From Cryobacterium glaciale (GTDB taxonomy: Bacteria > Actinomycetota > Actinomycetes > Actinomycetales > Microbacteriaceae): DNA of 64,000 bases. Location of the stretch: the NCBI RefSeq assembly GCF_004402535.1, contig NZ_SOEY01000019.1:62001-126000 (forward strand), given 5' to 3'. Below, one piece after another: positions 1-9,644 of the stretch (its first letter is position 1; each line of letters starts with the position of its first letter). The notes beneath the pieces are model-generated. The model saw only the letters and a program-made list of their open reading frames with translations, did not search any database and was not told where the DNA came from. The position numbers and the translations under genes are program-made.

Positions 1-345
1 GATGGTGGTCTTGTCTTTCTGGGCAAGGCAGCCGCCGACGGCGATCTGCATACCGGCGTGCTTACGCTTGACCGAGGCGAGGTAGCCGAGGTTGCCGTAG
101 AGCTTGTTGTCGGCGTTCTCGCGCACCGCGCAGGTGTTGATCACGACGATGTCGGCCTCGCCACCGTTGGCCGAGACGTAGCCGGCCGCTTCGAGTGAGC
201 CGCTCAGGCGTTCGGAGTCGTGCACGTTCATCTGGCAACCGAAGGTGCGCACCTCGTAGGTGCGCGCGCGCCCCGAATCGTCGATCGCGGCTGCCGAGGG
301 GGTGATCACGGTTCGGCGGGCTTGTTCGGGGGCGACAATACTCAT
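1..345 (-). CDS. miaB: MiaB tRNA methylthiotransferase, N-terminal part (cut by window edge)
   Basis: First 115 codons of the radical-SAM enzyme that converts i6A37 of tRNAs to ms2i6A37. The N-terminal UPF0004 domain is visible, with its three cluster-ligating cysteines at residues 37 ([13 protein letters not shown]), 72 ([13 protein letters not shown]) and 106 (VGGCLAQK). The radical-SAM CxxxCxxC and TRAM domain lie outside the window. The ATG at 345 starts a frame that runs open to the edge and is preceded by about 25 residues of variable sequence before the conserved block, which is normal in the family. It sits downstream of recX in the same direction, as in other actinobacteria (recA-recX-miaB). 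Confidence 0.95.
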   Translation of the reverse strand, partial: MSIVAPEQARRTVITPSAAAIDDSGRARTYEVRTFGCQMNVHDSERLSGSLEAAGYVSANGGEADIVVINTCAVRENADNKLYGNLGYLASVKRKHAGMQIAVGGCLAQKDKTTI

Positions 346-395
346 AGTGGGTGTAGTTTACGCGAGCAATTCAGTGTGCGGGCCGTGTGCCAGCG

Positions 396-1169
396 CTACC
401 GGAATCGAACGCGGGAGGCGCCACCGCCGCCGCGGCTGTCCATGGCCGCCTTGACAGCCAGTCGTACCGCTGCCGAACTGTAGCCCTTGCGCATGAGAAA
501 GCCGGTGAGACGGCGGTCGATGGTCTGGTCGTCGAAGCGTTCCATCTGCCCGATGCGCTTGGTGGCAAGGTCGATGGCACGTTCAGCTTCGTCGTCGGGA
601 AGTTCTTCGAGTTTGTCCAACATGACGCCCGGGTCGAGTTTGCGCCGACGCATTTCAGCTTCAACGCCGGTGCGGCCCAAGCCCTTGCGCACGTTGTGGC
701 TGTGGATGATCTGGTCAGCGAGCTTGCCCTCGTCGAGGTACTCGAGCTCGATGAACTTTTCGATGATCTCACTCGCTTCGCCCGAGTCGACACCGGTGGC
801 ATTCAGTACCAGCAGCGCCTCGACCGTTGACAGGGAGCGGCCGCGCAGCCGGTGCAGCAGAACCTTCTCAGCGCGCTCTCGCTGGTCGAGTGCATCGGCT
901 GCGGTGACAGCCTCGTCGTCATCGGGATCGCTGTCTTTCAGCACGATATCGGCCTCGTTGACGGCAGCCTTAGCATCGGTATCAGCTTCAGCCTTGCTGG
1001 CAGCTGCCGCTGAAAACCGGTCGATCTCTGTCGGACCGGTCTCAAGCGAGGCGGCTTCAAGCGGCGAACGACGCTTCATTCCCGGTGCCGCGCCGTGCAG
1101 GTAGGTCACGGGAGCCAAATCGGCGTCTGCGCGTTCTGCTGCATCATCCTGGGGTTCGAAGTGAACCAT
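396..1169 (-). CDS. recX: Regulatory protein RecX
   Basis: 257 residues. RecX binds RecA filaments and modulates recombinase and coprotease activity. The C-terminal ~150 residues carry the three-helix RecX repeats (for example LDEGKLADQIIHSHNVRKGLG and DQTIDRRLTGFLMRKGYS). The first ~95 residues are an acidic, low-complexity extension (DDAAERADADLA, DSDPDDDEAV) common in actinobacterial RecX. The frame is open further upstream, into recA, but the ATG at 1169 is chosen because it lies 82 bp beyond the recA stop and upstream codons read as Arg/Pro-rich junk. Spacing from recA suggests co-transcription. Confidence 0.93.
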   Translation of the reverse strand: MVHFEPQDDAAERADADLAPVTYLHGAAPGMKRRSPLEAASLETGPTEIDRFSAAAASKAEADTDAKAAVNEADIVLKDSDPDDDEAVTAADALDQRERAEKVLLHRLRGRSLSTVEALLVLNATGVDSGEASEIIEKFIELEYLDEGKLADQIIHSHNVRKGLGRTGVEAEMRRRKLDPGVMLDKLEELPDDEAERAIDLATKRIGQMERFDDQTIDRRLTGFLMRKGYSSAAVRLAVKAAMDSRGGGGASRVRFR

Positions 1170-1251
1170 TCCCGTGACCTGCCTTTCCCTACGTTCGGTG
1201 TTGAAGAGTGCTGTGCTGAACCGTGCGGTGCTGCGGTGTGGCGTTGCCTGG

Positions 1252-2397
1252 TTAGGCGGTTTTGCGGGCGGCCGGGGCTTTGGTGACGACCGGGCCGCCC
1301 GCGAGAAGTGCCTCAGCATCCGCTTCAGCCTTCGCCTTCGTTTCGACCTCCAGGGCAATGGCGGCGGCGGCCTTTTCGGTAGCCTTGGCGGCGATGCCTT
1401 CGGGGCCGATGCCGAGCTTGATTAGAATCTTGCGCTCGATCTCGTTGGCCATCTCGGGGTTCTTGAGCAGGAAGTTGCGCGAATTCTCTTTACCCTGGCC
1501 CAGTTGGTCGCCGTCGTAGGTGTACCAGGCGCCGGACTTCTTGACGATGCCCTGATCGACACCGAAGTCGATCAGGCTGCCCTCGCGGGAGATGCCGATC
1601 CCGTAGATGATGTCGAACTCCGCCTGCTTGAAGGGCGGTGCCATCTTGTTCTTGACGACCTTGACCCGGGTGCGGTTACCGATGGCCTCTGTACCGTCTT
1701 TCAGGGTTTCAATGCGGCGAATGTCGAGGCGCACCGAAGCGTAGAACTTGAGGGCTTTACCGCCCGAGGTGGTCTCGGGGCTGCCGAAGAACACGCCGAT
1801 CTTTTCGCGCAGCTGGTTGATGAAGATCATGGTGGTGTTGGTCTGGCTGAGGCCACCGGTGAGCTTGCGCAGGGCCTGGGACATGAGGCGGGCCTGCAGG
1901 CCGACGTGGGAGTCACCCATCTCGCCCTCGATCTCGGCACGCGGCACGAGGGCGGCAACAGAGTCGACGACGATGAGGTCGATGGAGCCGCTTCGCACGA
2001 GCATGTCGGCTATTTCGAGTGCCTGTTCACCGGTGTCGGGCTGGGAGACGAGGAGGGCATCGATGTCGACGCCGAGCTTCTTGGCGTATTCCGGGTCGAG
2101 GGCATGCTCGGCGTCGATGAAGGCGGCGATGCCACCATTCTTCTGAGCGTTCGCGATGGCGTGCAGGGTCAGGGTGGTCTTTCCCGAGGATTCCGGGCCG
2201 TAGATTTCGACGATGCGGCCGCGAGGCAACCCACCGACGCCGAGCGCGACGTCCAGGGCAATCGACCCGGTAGAAATGGTTTCAACGGGCGCACGTTCAT
2301 CGCTGCCGAGGCGCATGACCGATCCCTTGCCGAACTGACGGTCGATTTGGGCGAGGGCGGTTTCGAGGGCTTTCTCGCGGTTCGCTTGTGATGCCAT
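1252..2397 (-). CDS. recA: Recombinase RecA
   Basis: 381 residues, no intein. DNA strand-exchange ATPase and LexA coprotease. Walker A GPESSGKT is at residues 67-74; the Walker B-like [10 protein letters not shown] and the L2-region [11 protein letters not shown] are present. The C-terminus is an Ala/Lys/Glu-rich tail. The ATG at 2397 is fixed by an AGGAG ribosome binding site a few bases upstream (about 2403-2410); the longer open frame upstream is non-coding. It is followed by recX and miaB. Expression is probably LexA-controlled (see box at 2626-2641), leaving a leader of roughly 210 nt. Confidence 0.98.
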   Translation of the reverse strand: MASQANREKALETALAQIDRQFGKGSVMRLGSDERAPVETISTGSIALDVALGVGGLPRGRIVEIYGPESSGKTTLTLHAIANAQKNGGIAAFIDAEHALDPEYAKKLGVDIDALLVSQPDTGEQALEIADMLVRSGSIDLIVVDSVAALVPRAEIEGEMGDSHVGLQARLMSQALRKLTGGLSQTNTTMIFINQLREKIGVFFGSPETTSGGKALKFYASVRLDIRRIETLKDGTEAIGNRTRVKVVKNKMAPPFKQAEFDIIYGIGISREGSLIDFGVDQGIVKKSGAWYTYDGDQLGQGKENSRNFLLKNPEMANEIERKILIKLGIGPEGIAAKATEKAAAAIALEVETKAKAEADAEALLAGGPVVTKAPAARKTA

Positions 2398-2613
2398 GGT
2401 CGTGATCTCCTGGGTTCTGCACGGTCGAAATATCGGTGTGTGCATGGTGGCGCCTATAGGCTGTCGGCCCAGGTATCGGGAAGACCCCGATGCCTGTTTC
2501 GACAAGGCAATTGCTGACTATCTCTGACAAATGCGACTGTACGCCGCACCCCCGACACTGGCCGAAGGCACGATCAAACGGTGCACGAACTGTCAGATTG
2601 TCCGCTGTGGAGG

Positions 2614-2641
2614 AGCCTATCAAAGCCGAACAGGTATTCGA
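2614..2641 (-). promoter_or_regulatory. recA promoter with LexA (SOS) box
   Basis: Read on the minus strand, 2641-2626 is TCGAATACCTGTTCGG, matching the actinobacterial/Gram-positive LexA consensus TCGAAC-N4-GTTCGA at 10 of 12 specified positions. A plausible -10 hexamer TAGGCT (2619-2614) lies 16 bp downstream of the -35-position TCGAAT, so the box would cover the -35 and spacer, the usual place for LexA repression. The assignment to recA rests on orientation and distance (230 bp), with no gene between. Confidence 0.7.
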
Positions 2642-2707
2642 GCATAATGCCGAAAAATTTGCGGCGTGTCGAAGTATCGGCCTAAGCGGGGTACTGACAG
2701 TGCGCTA

Positions 2708-2929
2708 TTACCGAGGAGTCGGGATACCCGCGCCATACCAGCGGCTGCGCGGCACGTCGACCTCGACACAAAGAGCCAGCCAGACGTCGCGAGCGGGGAC
2801 ACCGGCGGCGAGGGCCTGGTCGGCGGTTCGACCGCCGAGCGGCGTGAGAACGAGGTCGCGGGTAAGTACCCGCCCGTAGGCGTCGCCGAACTCGTCCTTC
2901 ATCGCGGTGCGAAATTCGCTCAGTCGCAC
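2708..2929 (-). CDS. DUF3046 family protein
   Basis: 73-residue protein of unknown function; family members of ~60-70 residues sit next to recA in many actinobacteria. The conserved signature is visible: MRLSEF, DEFG, ARD/LTRDLVL, LGGRTADQALAAGVPARDVW, ALC. Start is GTG at 2929, supported by GAAGGAG seven bases upstream. It is separated from clgR by a strong hairpin and from recA by the SOS-box region, so it probably has its own transcript. No function can be assigned from sequence. Confidence 0.88.
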   Translation of the reverse strand: MRLSEFRTAMKDEFGDAYGRVLTRDLVLTPLGGRTADQALAAGVPARDVWLALCVEVDVPRSRWYGAGIPTPR

Positions 2930-2942
2930 GACACTCCTTCAA

Positions 2943-2960
2943 GCTGCCCTGACAGGCAGC
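2943..2960. other. Small hairpin just upstream of the DUF3046 start
   Basis: Perfect 6-bp inverted repeat GCTGCC / GGCAGC around a 6-nt loop, lying between the larger clgR-side hairpin and the ribosome binding site of the DUF3046 gene. It could be part of its mRNA leader; there is no U-tract. Confidence 0.4.
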
Positions 2961-2975
2961 GACTCCTGAAATGAC

Positions 2976-3008
2976 AACCACCGCCGACACTCAGTGTCGG
3001 CGGTGGTT
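2976..3008 (-). terminator. Strong hairpin downstream of clgR
   Basis: Perfect inverted repeat with 15-bp arms (AACCACCGCCGACAC / GTGTCGGCGGTGGTT) and a 3-nt loop, 36 bp past the clgR stop. On the clgR strand it is followed by TGTCATTTC, a weak U-tract, so it may be an intrinsic terminator or an RNA-end stabiliser. It separates clgR from the DUF3046/recA block. Confidence 0.7.
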
Positions 3009-3044
3009 GGTGGTGATATGAATCCTGAGGATGCCGATTGGTGG

Positions 3045-3353
3045 CTAACGCACCATGAAGTCAGCATCGAACGTGGTGACGAAGTCGTCCGGTACCGTAT
3101 CGGGGAACTGATCGATTCCCTCGATGACGGCGAGACGGTCACCAACTTCACGCATGATGACCGAAATTGGAGTATCCAGTGCGTCGGCGACAGAGGCGAG
3201 GATCTCTGAGGACGCCTCTTTCTGTCCTCGTTCTACCTCGCTGAGGTAGCCGAGCGCGACGCTTGCTTTGCTTGCGACCTGACGCAGGGTACGCCCCTTT
3301 TGCAGGCGGAAGTCCCTGAGCACATCGCCGATTTCCTGACGAACAAGAATCAT
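3045..3353 (-). CDS. clgR: ClgR-type XRE transcriptional regulator
   Basis: 102 residues with one helix-turn-helix (residues ~8-65: IGDVLRDFRLQKGRTLRQVA, LGYLSEVERGQKEASSE). The latter motif is diagnostic for ClgR, the activator of clpP1P2/clpC and related proteolysis genes in actinobacteria. Start ATG at 3353 has an AAGGAGG site 5 bp upstream. In M. tuberculosis clgR follows pgsA3; here a CinA-type gene lies between. The family is usually autoregulated and degraded by Clp; no perfect ClgR box is evident in the 155-bp upstream gap. Confidence 0.93.
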   Translation of the reverse strand: MILVRQEIGDVLRDFRLQKGRTLRQVASKASVALGYLSEVERGQKEASSEILASVADALDTPISVIMREVGDRLAVIEGIDQFPDTVPDDFVTTFDADFMVR

Positions 3354-3508
3354 CGGAACCTCCTTCTTATGCCTAATAACTTGAGCCCAAACTATCGGAT
3401 TTTTAGTTGGTGCCTAGACTACGTCATTCATCTGACAAGCTGACACTAACCGGAAAACATTGGGCTTTGCTTGTGAATTCCTTCGATGTAACCAGCCCGT
3501 AACACGAA

Positions 3509-4111
3509 CTATTCCGCGTCACCCTGCACTATCAGCGCACGCACAGCATCGACTGCCTGACGCACGGTTTCGGCGCGAATCTCGGCTCGATCACCGTGCA
3601 GGTGCAGCGGCACGGCCCAGGAACCGGTGCCCTTGGACAGGCCGATGAACACCGTTCCAGCCGTATGGCCCCCGTCCGGCCCGGGCCCGGCCACGCCCGT
3701 GGTCGACACACCGACATCGGCACGCACGTCGTTCACCGCGAGCAGGGTGCGCACGCCGCTCGCCATCTGCTTGGCGACGTCGGCGTGAACTGGCCCGTGC
3801 ACGTTGAGCACGCTGCTGTCGACCTGGAGCAGGCTGCGCTTGAGTGCGGTGTCATAGGCGACCACTCCCCCACGCACGACAACGGATGCGCCGGGGATAC
3901 GCACGAGTTCAGCCACGAGGAGGCCGCCGGTCAATGATTCGGCGACCGCGATGGTGAGGTGGCGCATGGTGAGTTCCGCGATCAGCTCGGCCGTCGCATC
4001 CGCTGGCTCGCATGAGTCCGCCGAGTGAGTAACGGGGAGTGAACCCGTGGCCGGCGTCGGGTCAGGCAATGTCGTGCTTTCGCAGTCGCCAGGCCGAGAC
4101 GAGGTAGTCAA
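3509..4111 (-). CDS. CinA family protein (nicotinamide-nucleotide amidohydrolase domain)
   Basis: Single CinA C-terminal domain, corresponding to PncC, which deamidates NMN to nicotinic acid mononucleotide. The core LTIAVAESLTGGLLVAELV, SVVVRGGVVAYDTALK and STTGVAGPGPDGG is intact; the N-terminal MoCF-like domain of full CinA is absent, as in many stand-alone actinobacterial proteins. The start is uncertain: the longest frame begins at TTG 4111 inside pgsA (200 aa); another TTG at 4069 would overlap the pgsA stop by a few bases (186 aa); neither has a good ribosome binding site. Overlap with pgsA implies translational coupling. Confidence 0.88.
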   Translation of the reverse strand: MTTSSRPGDCESTTLPDPTPATGSLPVTHSADSCEPADATAELIAELTMRHLTIAVAESLTGGLLVAELVRIPGASVVVRGGVVAYDTALKRSLLQVDSSVLNVHGPVHADVAKQMASGVRTLLAVNDVRADVGVSTTGVAGPGPDGGHTAGTVFIGLSKGTGSWAVPLHLHGDRAEIRAETVRQAVDAVRALIVQGDAE

Positions 4112-4655
4112 GGCCGGAGACCACGGTGAGCACGAGGGTGATGGTCATGGTGGCCGTGTTGAGCCAGTGCACCCACTCGCCGAAGACCAGCCAGAACGGG
4201 AGCAGGGCGAGCGAGATCGACACGGACTGGGACACCGTTTTGAGCTTGCCGCCGCGGCTGGCCGGAATGACCCGATCGCGCAGCATCACGAACCGGAACA
4301 CGGTGATGCCGATTTCGCGCACGAGGATGACGATCGTCACCCACCACGGTAGTTCCCCGAGGATGGACAGGCAGACCAAGGCCCCACCGGTGAGGATCTT
4401 GTCGGCGATCGGGTCGAGGATTTTGCCGAGGTCGGTCACGAGATTGTGGCGGCGGGCGATCATACCGTCGATGCCGTCCGTGGCGATCGCGATGATGAAC
4501 AGCACGGCGGCAGCCCAGCGCAGGGCCTCGTGGGCACCGTTGTCGGCGAGCAGCATCCAGATGAACACGGGAGCGAGCAGGATACGCACGACCGTGATCA
4601 GGTTGGGCACATTCCAGTTGCTGGGGCGGGCGACGGATGCTTGCGGTGCTGCCAT
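4062..4655 (-). CDS. pgsA: CDP-diacylglycerol--glycerol-3-phosphate 3-phosphatidyltransferase
   Basis: 197 residues, integral membrane, committing step of phosphatidylglycerol/cardiolipin synthesis. The CDP-alcohol phosphotransferase signature D-G-x2-A-R-x8-G-x3-D-x3-D is complete (DGMIARRHNLVTDLGKILDPIAD). Several hydrophobic segments follow (LALLPFWLVFG, MTITLVLTVVSGLDYLVS). It starts 3 bp after the ftsK stop and overlaps the CinA gene, so ftsK-pgsA-cinA form one operon. The order parallels M. tuberculosis ftsK-pgsA3-clgR. Confidence 0.95.
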   Translation of the reverse strand: MAAPQASVARPSNWNVPNLITVVRILLAPVFIWMLLADNGAHEALRWAAAVLFIIAIATDGIDGMIARRHNLVTDLGKILDPIADKILTGGALVCLSILGELPWWVTIVILVREIGITVFRFVMLRDRVIPASRGGKLKTVSQSVSISLALLPFWLVFGEWVHWLNTATMTITLVLTVVSGLDYLVSAWRLRKHDIA

Positions 4656-4658
4656 GGT

Positions 4659-7598
4659 TCAGTCCCTGCCGGTTAGTTTCCAGGCATCCTCGTCGTCCTC
4701 GGTGCCGTCCACCTCAGGATACCCCTGTGACATTTTCTCGACCGGGTCATCGGCATAGCGCGGGTCGGGCGCCGACTCGGCACGTGAGGAATCGGACTGG
4801 GCCTTCAGGGCATGCTGCTCGTCGTCGGAGCCGCGCAGGCGAGCGAGCACGCTGGGCAGCTGCTCGGCATTGACGAGCACATCGCGCGCCTTCGAGCCTT
4901 CGGACGGGCCGACGATCTCGCGGGATTCGAGGAGGTCCATCAGGCGGCCGGCCTTGGCGAAACCGACGCGCAGCTTGCGCTGCAGCATCGAGGTCGATCC
5001 GAACTGGGTCGAGACGACGAGTTCGGCGGCGGCGAGCAAGACCTCGAGGTCGTCGCCGATGTCGGAGTCGATCTCCTTACGCGGGGCGACCATGGAGACG
5101 TCGGGCCGGTAGTCTGGCCGGGCCTGCATGGTGACGTGCTTGACGACCTTCTCGATCTCGTCTTCGGTGACCCAGGCGCCCTGCACGCGCACGGCCTTGG
5201 AGGCGCCCATCGGCAGGAACAGCGCGTCTCCCTGGCCGATGAGCTTGTCGGCGCCGGGCTGGTCAAGGATGACCCGGGAGTCGGTGACGCTCGTGACGGC
5301 GAAGGCGAGCCGTGAGGGCACGTTGGCCTTGATCAGCCCGGTGACCACGTCGACGCTCGGGCGCTGCGTGGCCAGCACGAGGTGGATTCCGGAGGCGCGG
5401 GCGAGCTGGGTGATGCGCACGATGGAGTCTTCGACGTCGCGCGGCGCGACCATCATGAGGTCGGCCAGCTCGTCGACGACGACGAGCAGGTACGGGTAGG
5501 GCTTGAGTTTGCGTTCGCTGCCGACCGGCAGCACGATTTCGCCGTTGACGACGGCCTTGTTGAAGTCGTCGATGTGGCGAAAACCGAAGCTCGCGAGGTC
5601 GTCGTAGCGCATGTCCATCTCTTTCACGACCCATTGCAGCGCTTCGGCCGCTTTCTTCGGGTTCGTGATGATGGGAGTGATGAGGTGCGGAACGCCAGCG
5701 TATGCGGCGAGCTCGACCCGTTTCGGGTCGATGAGCACCATGCGCACGTCGCTCGGCTTGGCGCGCATGAGCAGGCTCGTGATCATGGAGTTGACGAAGC
5801 TCGACTTGCCAGAGCCGGTGGAACCGGCCACGAGCAGGTGGGGCATCTTCGCGAGGTTGGCGATGACGAAGCCGCCGCCGACGTCTTTGCCGACGCCGAT
5901 GGTCATCGGGTGAGTGGCGTTGGTGGCGGTGCTCGACCGCAGGACGTCACCGAGGGTGACGATTTCACGGTCGGTGTTGGGAATCTCGATGCCGATGGCG
6001 CTCTTGCCCGGAATGGGCGAGAGGATGCGCACCTCGTTGGAGGCGACCGCGTAGGAGAGGTTCTTGCTGAGCGCGGTGACGCGCTCCACCTTGACCCCCG
6101 GGCCGAGTTCGATCTCATACTGGGTGACCGTCGGACCACGGGAGAATCCGGTGACCTTGGCATCGACCTGGAACTGGCGCAGTACCTCGGTGATCGACTT
6201 GACCACGTCATCGTTCGCGGCTGAACGTGCCTTGGCCGGCGGTCCGGCGGTGAGAGTGGATGCCGCCGGCACGAGATACGGAATGGCCGGGTGTGGATCT
6301 GCCAAATCGGAATCGGCACCTGCGAGCGGCGGGAGGGCTGCACCGTCGGCGTCCACTGCCTGGCTCAATTCGGGGAAGACGTCGTCGAAGCCGGGCAGAA
6401 CTTCGGTGTGGCCGGCCGGGTCGTCGGAGTGCAGGCCGGTGGACGGGCCAGTGCCGAGCTCGACTTCGCCGGTGAACCGCTTGACGGCGAGTTCGGCCTT
6501 GCGCAGGTCTTCGAGCACCTCGGTGCCGTAGTGGTCCCCTTCGAGCGGCGTGGTGTGGTCGGTGACCTCGGATTCGATGGCGCTGTCGAAGCCGCCGCGG
6601 GACTGGTTGCCGCCGAGCAGCACGCTCATTGGGTCAGCAGCGAGCGGGTCGGCTTCGACTGGGCCAGGTTTCGACTCGGTGCCGCTTTTTTCAACGGAGT
6701 AGGCACTGCCGAAGTCGGGGTCTTCCTCGCGCTTGCTGTTGTTGCGGCGCCACCACGGCAGCGCACCCTCCGGGCCGCCTTCGTCGTCGACGCCGTCGAG
6801 CTCGACCTGCGCGGTCTTTCCCGGCTTGGTACCCTTGATGGCTTTCTCGGCCGCTCGTTCTTCATCGTCGGTCAGCTGGGCGCCGAACAACCAATCGTAG
6901 AGTTCTCGGGAACGCTGGCCGATCCGGTTCGGCGGGGTCTTGGTGATGATGAACAAGCTCAGCAGCAACAACAGGATGACGACGATCGTGGCGCCGATCG
7001 ACGTGGTCAGCAGAATCAGCGGAGCGGCAATCATCCACCCGATCACGCCGCCGGCCAGCGCGAGGGCCGGCATGCCGTCTTGCGGCTCTGGCTGCACACC
7101 GAAGATGTGGCACAGCCCCGAAATCGTCACGAGCAGAAGGCTGAGCCCGATGCCGATGCGGCCGTTGTCGTGCACGGAACTGGGCTTGCGAAACAGCCAG
7201 ACGGAGAACACCAGCAAAATGACCGGCAGGGCGAAGGCGACCCGGCCGAACAATCCACCAAAGGTGTAGGCGTCGAGCTTCTGGGCGACGACGTCGTTGA
7301 TCAGGAACCATTCGACGATGGCGCCCGAGATGGCGAGCAGCACGAGAAAGAACGGAAGCCCGTCGCGGCGTTCGTCTTTGGAGAGTTTTTCGGGGCCGAG
7401 CGCGCGGGCGGCGCCGCCGGTAAGGTGGGCCAGGCCCATCCAGGCGCGCGCGCCGAGGCTCGGTTTCACGTCGACGGCAGTGAACTTGACGGTCTTCTGC
7501 GCGGCGGTGCCGCCGCTGCGGGTTGCCGGTTTGCGCGCCGGGGCGCCCTTCGCTGCCGGAGTGCGGGCACGCCCGGTCGACTTAGTGCTCGTAGCCAT
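4659..7598 (-). CDS. ftsK: DNA translocase FtsK
   Basis: 979 residues. Septal motor that pumps chromosome DNA and activates dif resolution. N-terminal basic tail, then a membrane domain of about four helices (residues ~75-215), an acidic linker (~230-450), and the alpha/beta motor with Walker [10 protein letters not shown] near residue 591 and Walker B-type [13 protein letters not shown]. The C-terminal winged-helix gamma domain is present ([29 protein letters not shown]), implying recognition of KOPS-like sequences. Start ATG 7598. Member of the usual ftsK-pgsA actinobacterial operon. Confidence 0.97.
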   Translation of the reverse strand: MATSTKSTGRARTPAAKGAPARKPATRSGGTAAQKTVKFTAVDVKPSLGARAWMGLAHLTGGAARALGPEKLSKDERRDGLPFFLVLLAISGAIVEWFLINDVVAQKLDAYTFGGLFGRVAFALPVILLVFSVWLFRKPSSVHDNGRIGIGLSLLLVTISGLCHIFGVQPEPQDGMPALALAGGVIGWMIAAPLILLTTSIGATIVVILLLLLSLFIITKTPPNRIGQRSRELYDWLFGAQLTDDEERAAEKAIKGTKPGKTAQVELDGVDDEGGPEGALPWWRRNNSKREEDPDFGSAYSVEKSGTESKPGPVEADPLAADPMSVLLGGNQSRGGFDSAIESEVTDHTTPLEGDHYGTEVLEDLRKAELAVKRFTGEVELGTGPSTGLHSDDPAGHTEVLPGFDDVFPELSQAVDADGAALPPLAGADSDLADPHPAIPYLVPAASTLTAGPPAKARSAANDDVVKSITEVLRQFQVDAKVTGFSRGPTVTQYEIELGPGVKVERVTALSKNLSYAVASNEVRILSPIPGKSAIGIEIPNTDREIVTLGDVLRSSTATNATHPMTIGVGKDVGGGFVIANLAKMPHLLVAGSTGSGKSSFVNSMITSLLMRAKPSDVRMVLIDPKRVELAAYAGVPHLITPIITNPKKAAEALQWVVKEMDMRYDDLASFGFRHIDDFNKAVVNGEIVLPVGSERKLKPYPYLLVVVDELADLMMVAPRDVEDSIVRITQLARASGIHLVLATQRPSVDVVTGLIKANVPSRLAFAVTSVTDSRVILDQPGADKLIGQGDALFLPMGASKAVRVQGAWVTEDEIEKVVKHVTMQARPDYRPDVSMVAPRKEIDSDIGDDLEVLLAAAELVVSTQFGSTSMLQRKLRVGFAKAGRLMDLLESREIVGPSEGSKARDVLVNAEQLPSVLARLRGSDDEQHALKAQSDSSRAESAPDPRYADDPVEKMSQGYPEVDGTEDDEDAWKLTGRD

Positions 7599-7722
7599 GA
7601 AATAACGCTACCAAGCACCGACGACATTCCCCCGACCCCACGCCCACGGCCTGCCTGACTCGGCGGCCCGAGCGGCTGCGAAAGCCGGGCGGCGGAATCC
7701 GTTTGCGGCGTAGTGGACGGCA

Positions 7723-8952
7723 TCAATAACGGATGGCGTCGATCACCTTCACCCGCACCGCGACCAGCGCCGGGATCAGCCCGGCAAGGGCACCGACAAC
7801 GGTCGCGCAGACCAGGCCGAGAATGGCCGCTTCGACCGGGAACGGTGGAAAGTCGGTGACCTGGCCCTGGCTGATGAAGTCCTCGACGAACGGGCTCTTC
7901 ACGATGAGCACGGCGGCGATCACGCCGACGATGCCGGCGACGACGGTCGCGACGACGCTTTCCATCATGACGGCGAAGAAGACCCGGGCCGCGGTCGCCC
8001 CGAAGCTGCGCCGAATCCCGATCTCCCGGATGCGCTGCTTGAGGGTGACCAGGGCGATGTTCACCAGGCCGAGTGCTCCGAGCAACAGCACCAGACCGGC
8101 GATAGCGCCGACCGTGAGCTTGAGGGAGAGGTAGGGGTCTCCGTCCTGGAACGCCGCGTAGTCCTGCCGGTTCACCTGAACGAAGGCATCGCTGCCCAGC
8201 GCACCCTGCACGTCGCGTTGCAGCGCCGTCACGAGTTGTTCGGATAGCTCGACCGGCACCCACAGTTCGTACGATGGCGGTCCGAATTGCTGCAGGTTCG
8301 GGTCGGTGACGACCGGGGTGATGGCGGTCAGCGCGTCGGCGAGCATGTACATCGCCGGTTCGGTCTCGTAGGAGAGCGCCGGGTAAACACCGGTGACGAC
8401 GGCCGTCGTGCTGCGTTCACCGACCAGGGTCGTCGTCGGGTGCGTGCGCAGGTCCGGGCGTCCGAGGCGGTCCCAGAAGATGGAGTTGATGAGCACTGCG
8501 GGGGCCAGCCGGGTCTGGTCGGCGTCGGTGAACCAGGTGCCCTCCTCAAGGGTGATGCGGTGCATGGTCCCATACGGCGGGTCGACGCCGATAGTCTGCA
8601 CCGGCACGGCACCGTCGGCGAACTGCACCGTCTGGCTGGTGTTGACGACCCGGCTGGCGTAGTCGATCTGGTATCGCTCGAGCGCCGTGCGCCAGATTTC
8701 GGGCATCGCGGTCGGGTTGGAGCCGTCGTTCATCGACGCCGACAGGTAGAGGCTCGCGGCGCGGCCTCCGGATCGTTCGCTCTGCTCGATGGTGGCCTGC
8801 TGGGCCACCCCGCCAAGCCCGACCACGGTCGTGATGGCGCAGACGGCCACGGCCACACCGATCAGCGACAGCATGACGCGGGTCTTGTGGATGCGCACTT
8901 CCTGCCACGCCTCGATGACCGCGCCCACGAGGTTACTCACGACACGCTTCAT
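7723..8952 (-). CDS. ABC transporter permease (MacB/FtsX type)
   Basis: 409 residues. One N-terminal membrane helix (VMLSLIGVAVAVCAITTVVGL), a ~230-residue extracytoplasmic MacB-type core domain, then three C-terminal helices in the FtsX arrangement (LKLTVGAIAGLVLLLGALGL; MMESVVATVVAGIVGVIAAVL; AILGLVCATVVGALAGLIPAL). The motif EIGIRRSFGATAARVF preceding helix 3 is typical of MacB/LolC-like permeases. Its ATG overlaps the ATPase stop (ATGA). With the ATPase and adaptor it forms a mechanotransmission exporter for an unknown substrate (peptide, antibiotic or lipid in family precedents). Confidence 0.93.
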   Translation of the reverse strand: MKRVVSNLVGAVIEAWQEVRIHKTRVMLSLIGVAVAVCAITTVVGLGGVAQQATIEQSERSGGRAASLYLSASMNDGSNPTAMPEIWRTALERYQIDYASRVVNTSQTVQFADGAVPVQTIGVDPPYGTMHRITLEEGTWFTDADQTRLAPAVLINSIFWDRLGRPDLRTHPTTTLVGERSTTAVVTGVYPALSYETEPAMYMLADALTAITPVVTDPNLQQFGPPSYELWVPVELSEQLVTALQRDVQGALGSDAFVQVNRQDYAAFQDGDPYLSLKLTVGAIAGLVLLLGALGLVNIALVTLKQRIREIGIRRSFGATAARVFFAVMMESVVATVVAGIVGVIAAVLIVKSPFVEDFISQGQVTDFPPFPVEAAILGLVCATVVGALAGLIPALVAVRVKVIDAIRY

Positions 8953-9644
8953 GCCGGAACCGTGCTGGTGGCCTGGAGCACGCCGTGGTCGAGCCGCAGG
9001 TGCCGGGTGGCGCGGGCGGCGATGGCCGGATCGTGGGTGATGGTGACGAGGGCTGCGCCGGATTCGGTGGCGACCTCGTCGATGAGGTCCATCACCGTTT
9101 CGCCGGTTTCGAGGTCGAGGGCACCGGTGGGCTCGTCGGCGAGGATCAGTCGCGGCCCGCGCACCAGAGAGCGGGCGATCGCCACGCGCTGTTGCTCACC
9201 GCCGCTCAATCGGTCGGGCAGCGAGCCGAGTCGGTCGCCGAGGCCGACCCGTTCGAGCATCTCGGTGGCGATGCGGACGCGCTGCCAGAATTGGCGACCC
9301 TCGGCGTAGAGCAGCGGTGTCATCACGTTTTCGAGGGCGGTGCGGCCCTGAAGCAGGTTGAACTGTTGAAAGATGAACCCGACCTCGCGTCCGCGCAGCC
9401 GGTCCCTGGCGCCCGAGGACAGCGACTGCACCGGGCGTTCTTCGAACAGCATGGTGCCGCTCGTCGGGTTGTCGAGCAGTCCGAGCAGGTTCAGCAGGGT
9501 CGTCTTGCCCGAACCGGAACGCCCGACGATCGACACGCGGTCACCCACGTCGACGTCGAGATCGACGCCGGAGAGAATCGTGAGCGGCGGCGCATCGATG
9601 AGCTGCACGGTGCGAGTCACGCCCTCGAGGTGCAGCAGGGTCAT
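8949..9644 (-). CDS. ABC transporter ATP-binding protein (MacB/LolD type)
   Basis: 231 residues. Walker A GRSGSGKT, Q-loop FIFQQFNLLQGRTALENVMTPL, signature LSGGEQQRVAIARSL, Walker B LILADEPTGALD, and H-loop TITHDP are all present; the FQQFNLL and DEPTGALD variants place it in the LolD/MacB group. The ATG at 9644 is chosen because it overlaps the adaptor stop as ATGA and gives the normal family N-terminus; the open frame continues 13 codons upstream without support. Translationally coupled to both neighbours. Confidence 0.95.
   Translation of the reverse strand: MTLLHLEGVTRTVQLIDAPPLTILSGVDLDVDVGDRVSIVGRSGSGKTTLLNLLGLLDNPTSGTMLFEERPVQSLSSGARDRLRGREVGFIFQQFNLLQGRTALENVMTPLLYAEGRQFWQRVRIATEMLERVGLGDRLGSLPDRLSGGEQQRVAIARSLVRGPRLILADEPTGALDLETGETVMDLIDEVATESGAALVTITHDPAIAARATRHLRLDHGVLQATSTVPA

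Noticed and set aside
405..425. tRNA T-loop-like GGAATCGAACGCGGG
   Set aside because: It lies within the recX 3' end and no acceptor or anticodon stem can be drawn around it.
5382..6224. Long plus-strand frame inside ftsK
   Set aside because: Asp/Gly/Val-rich shadow with no family match; FtsK on the other strand explains the conservation.
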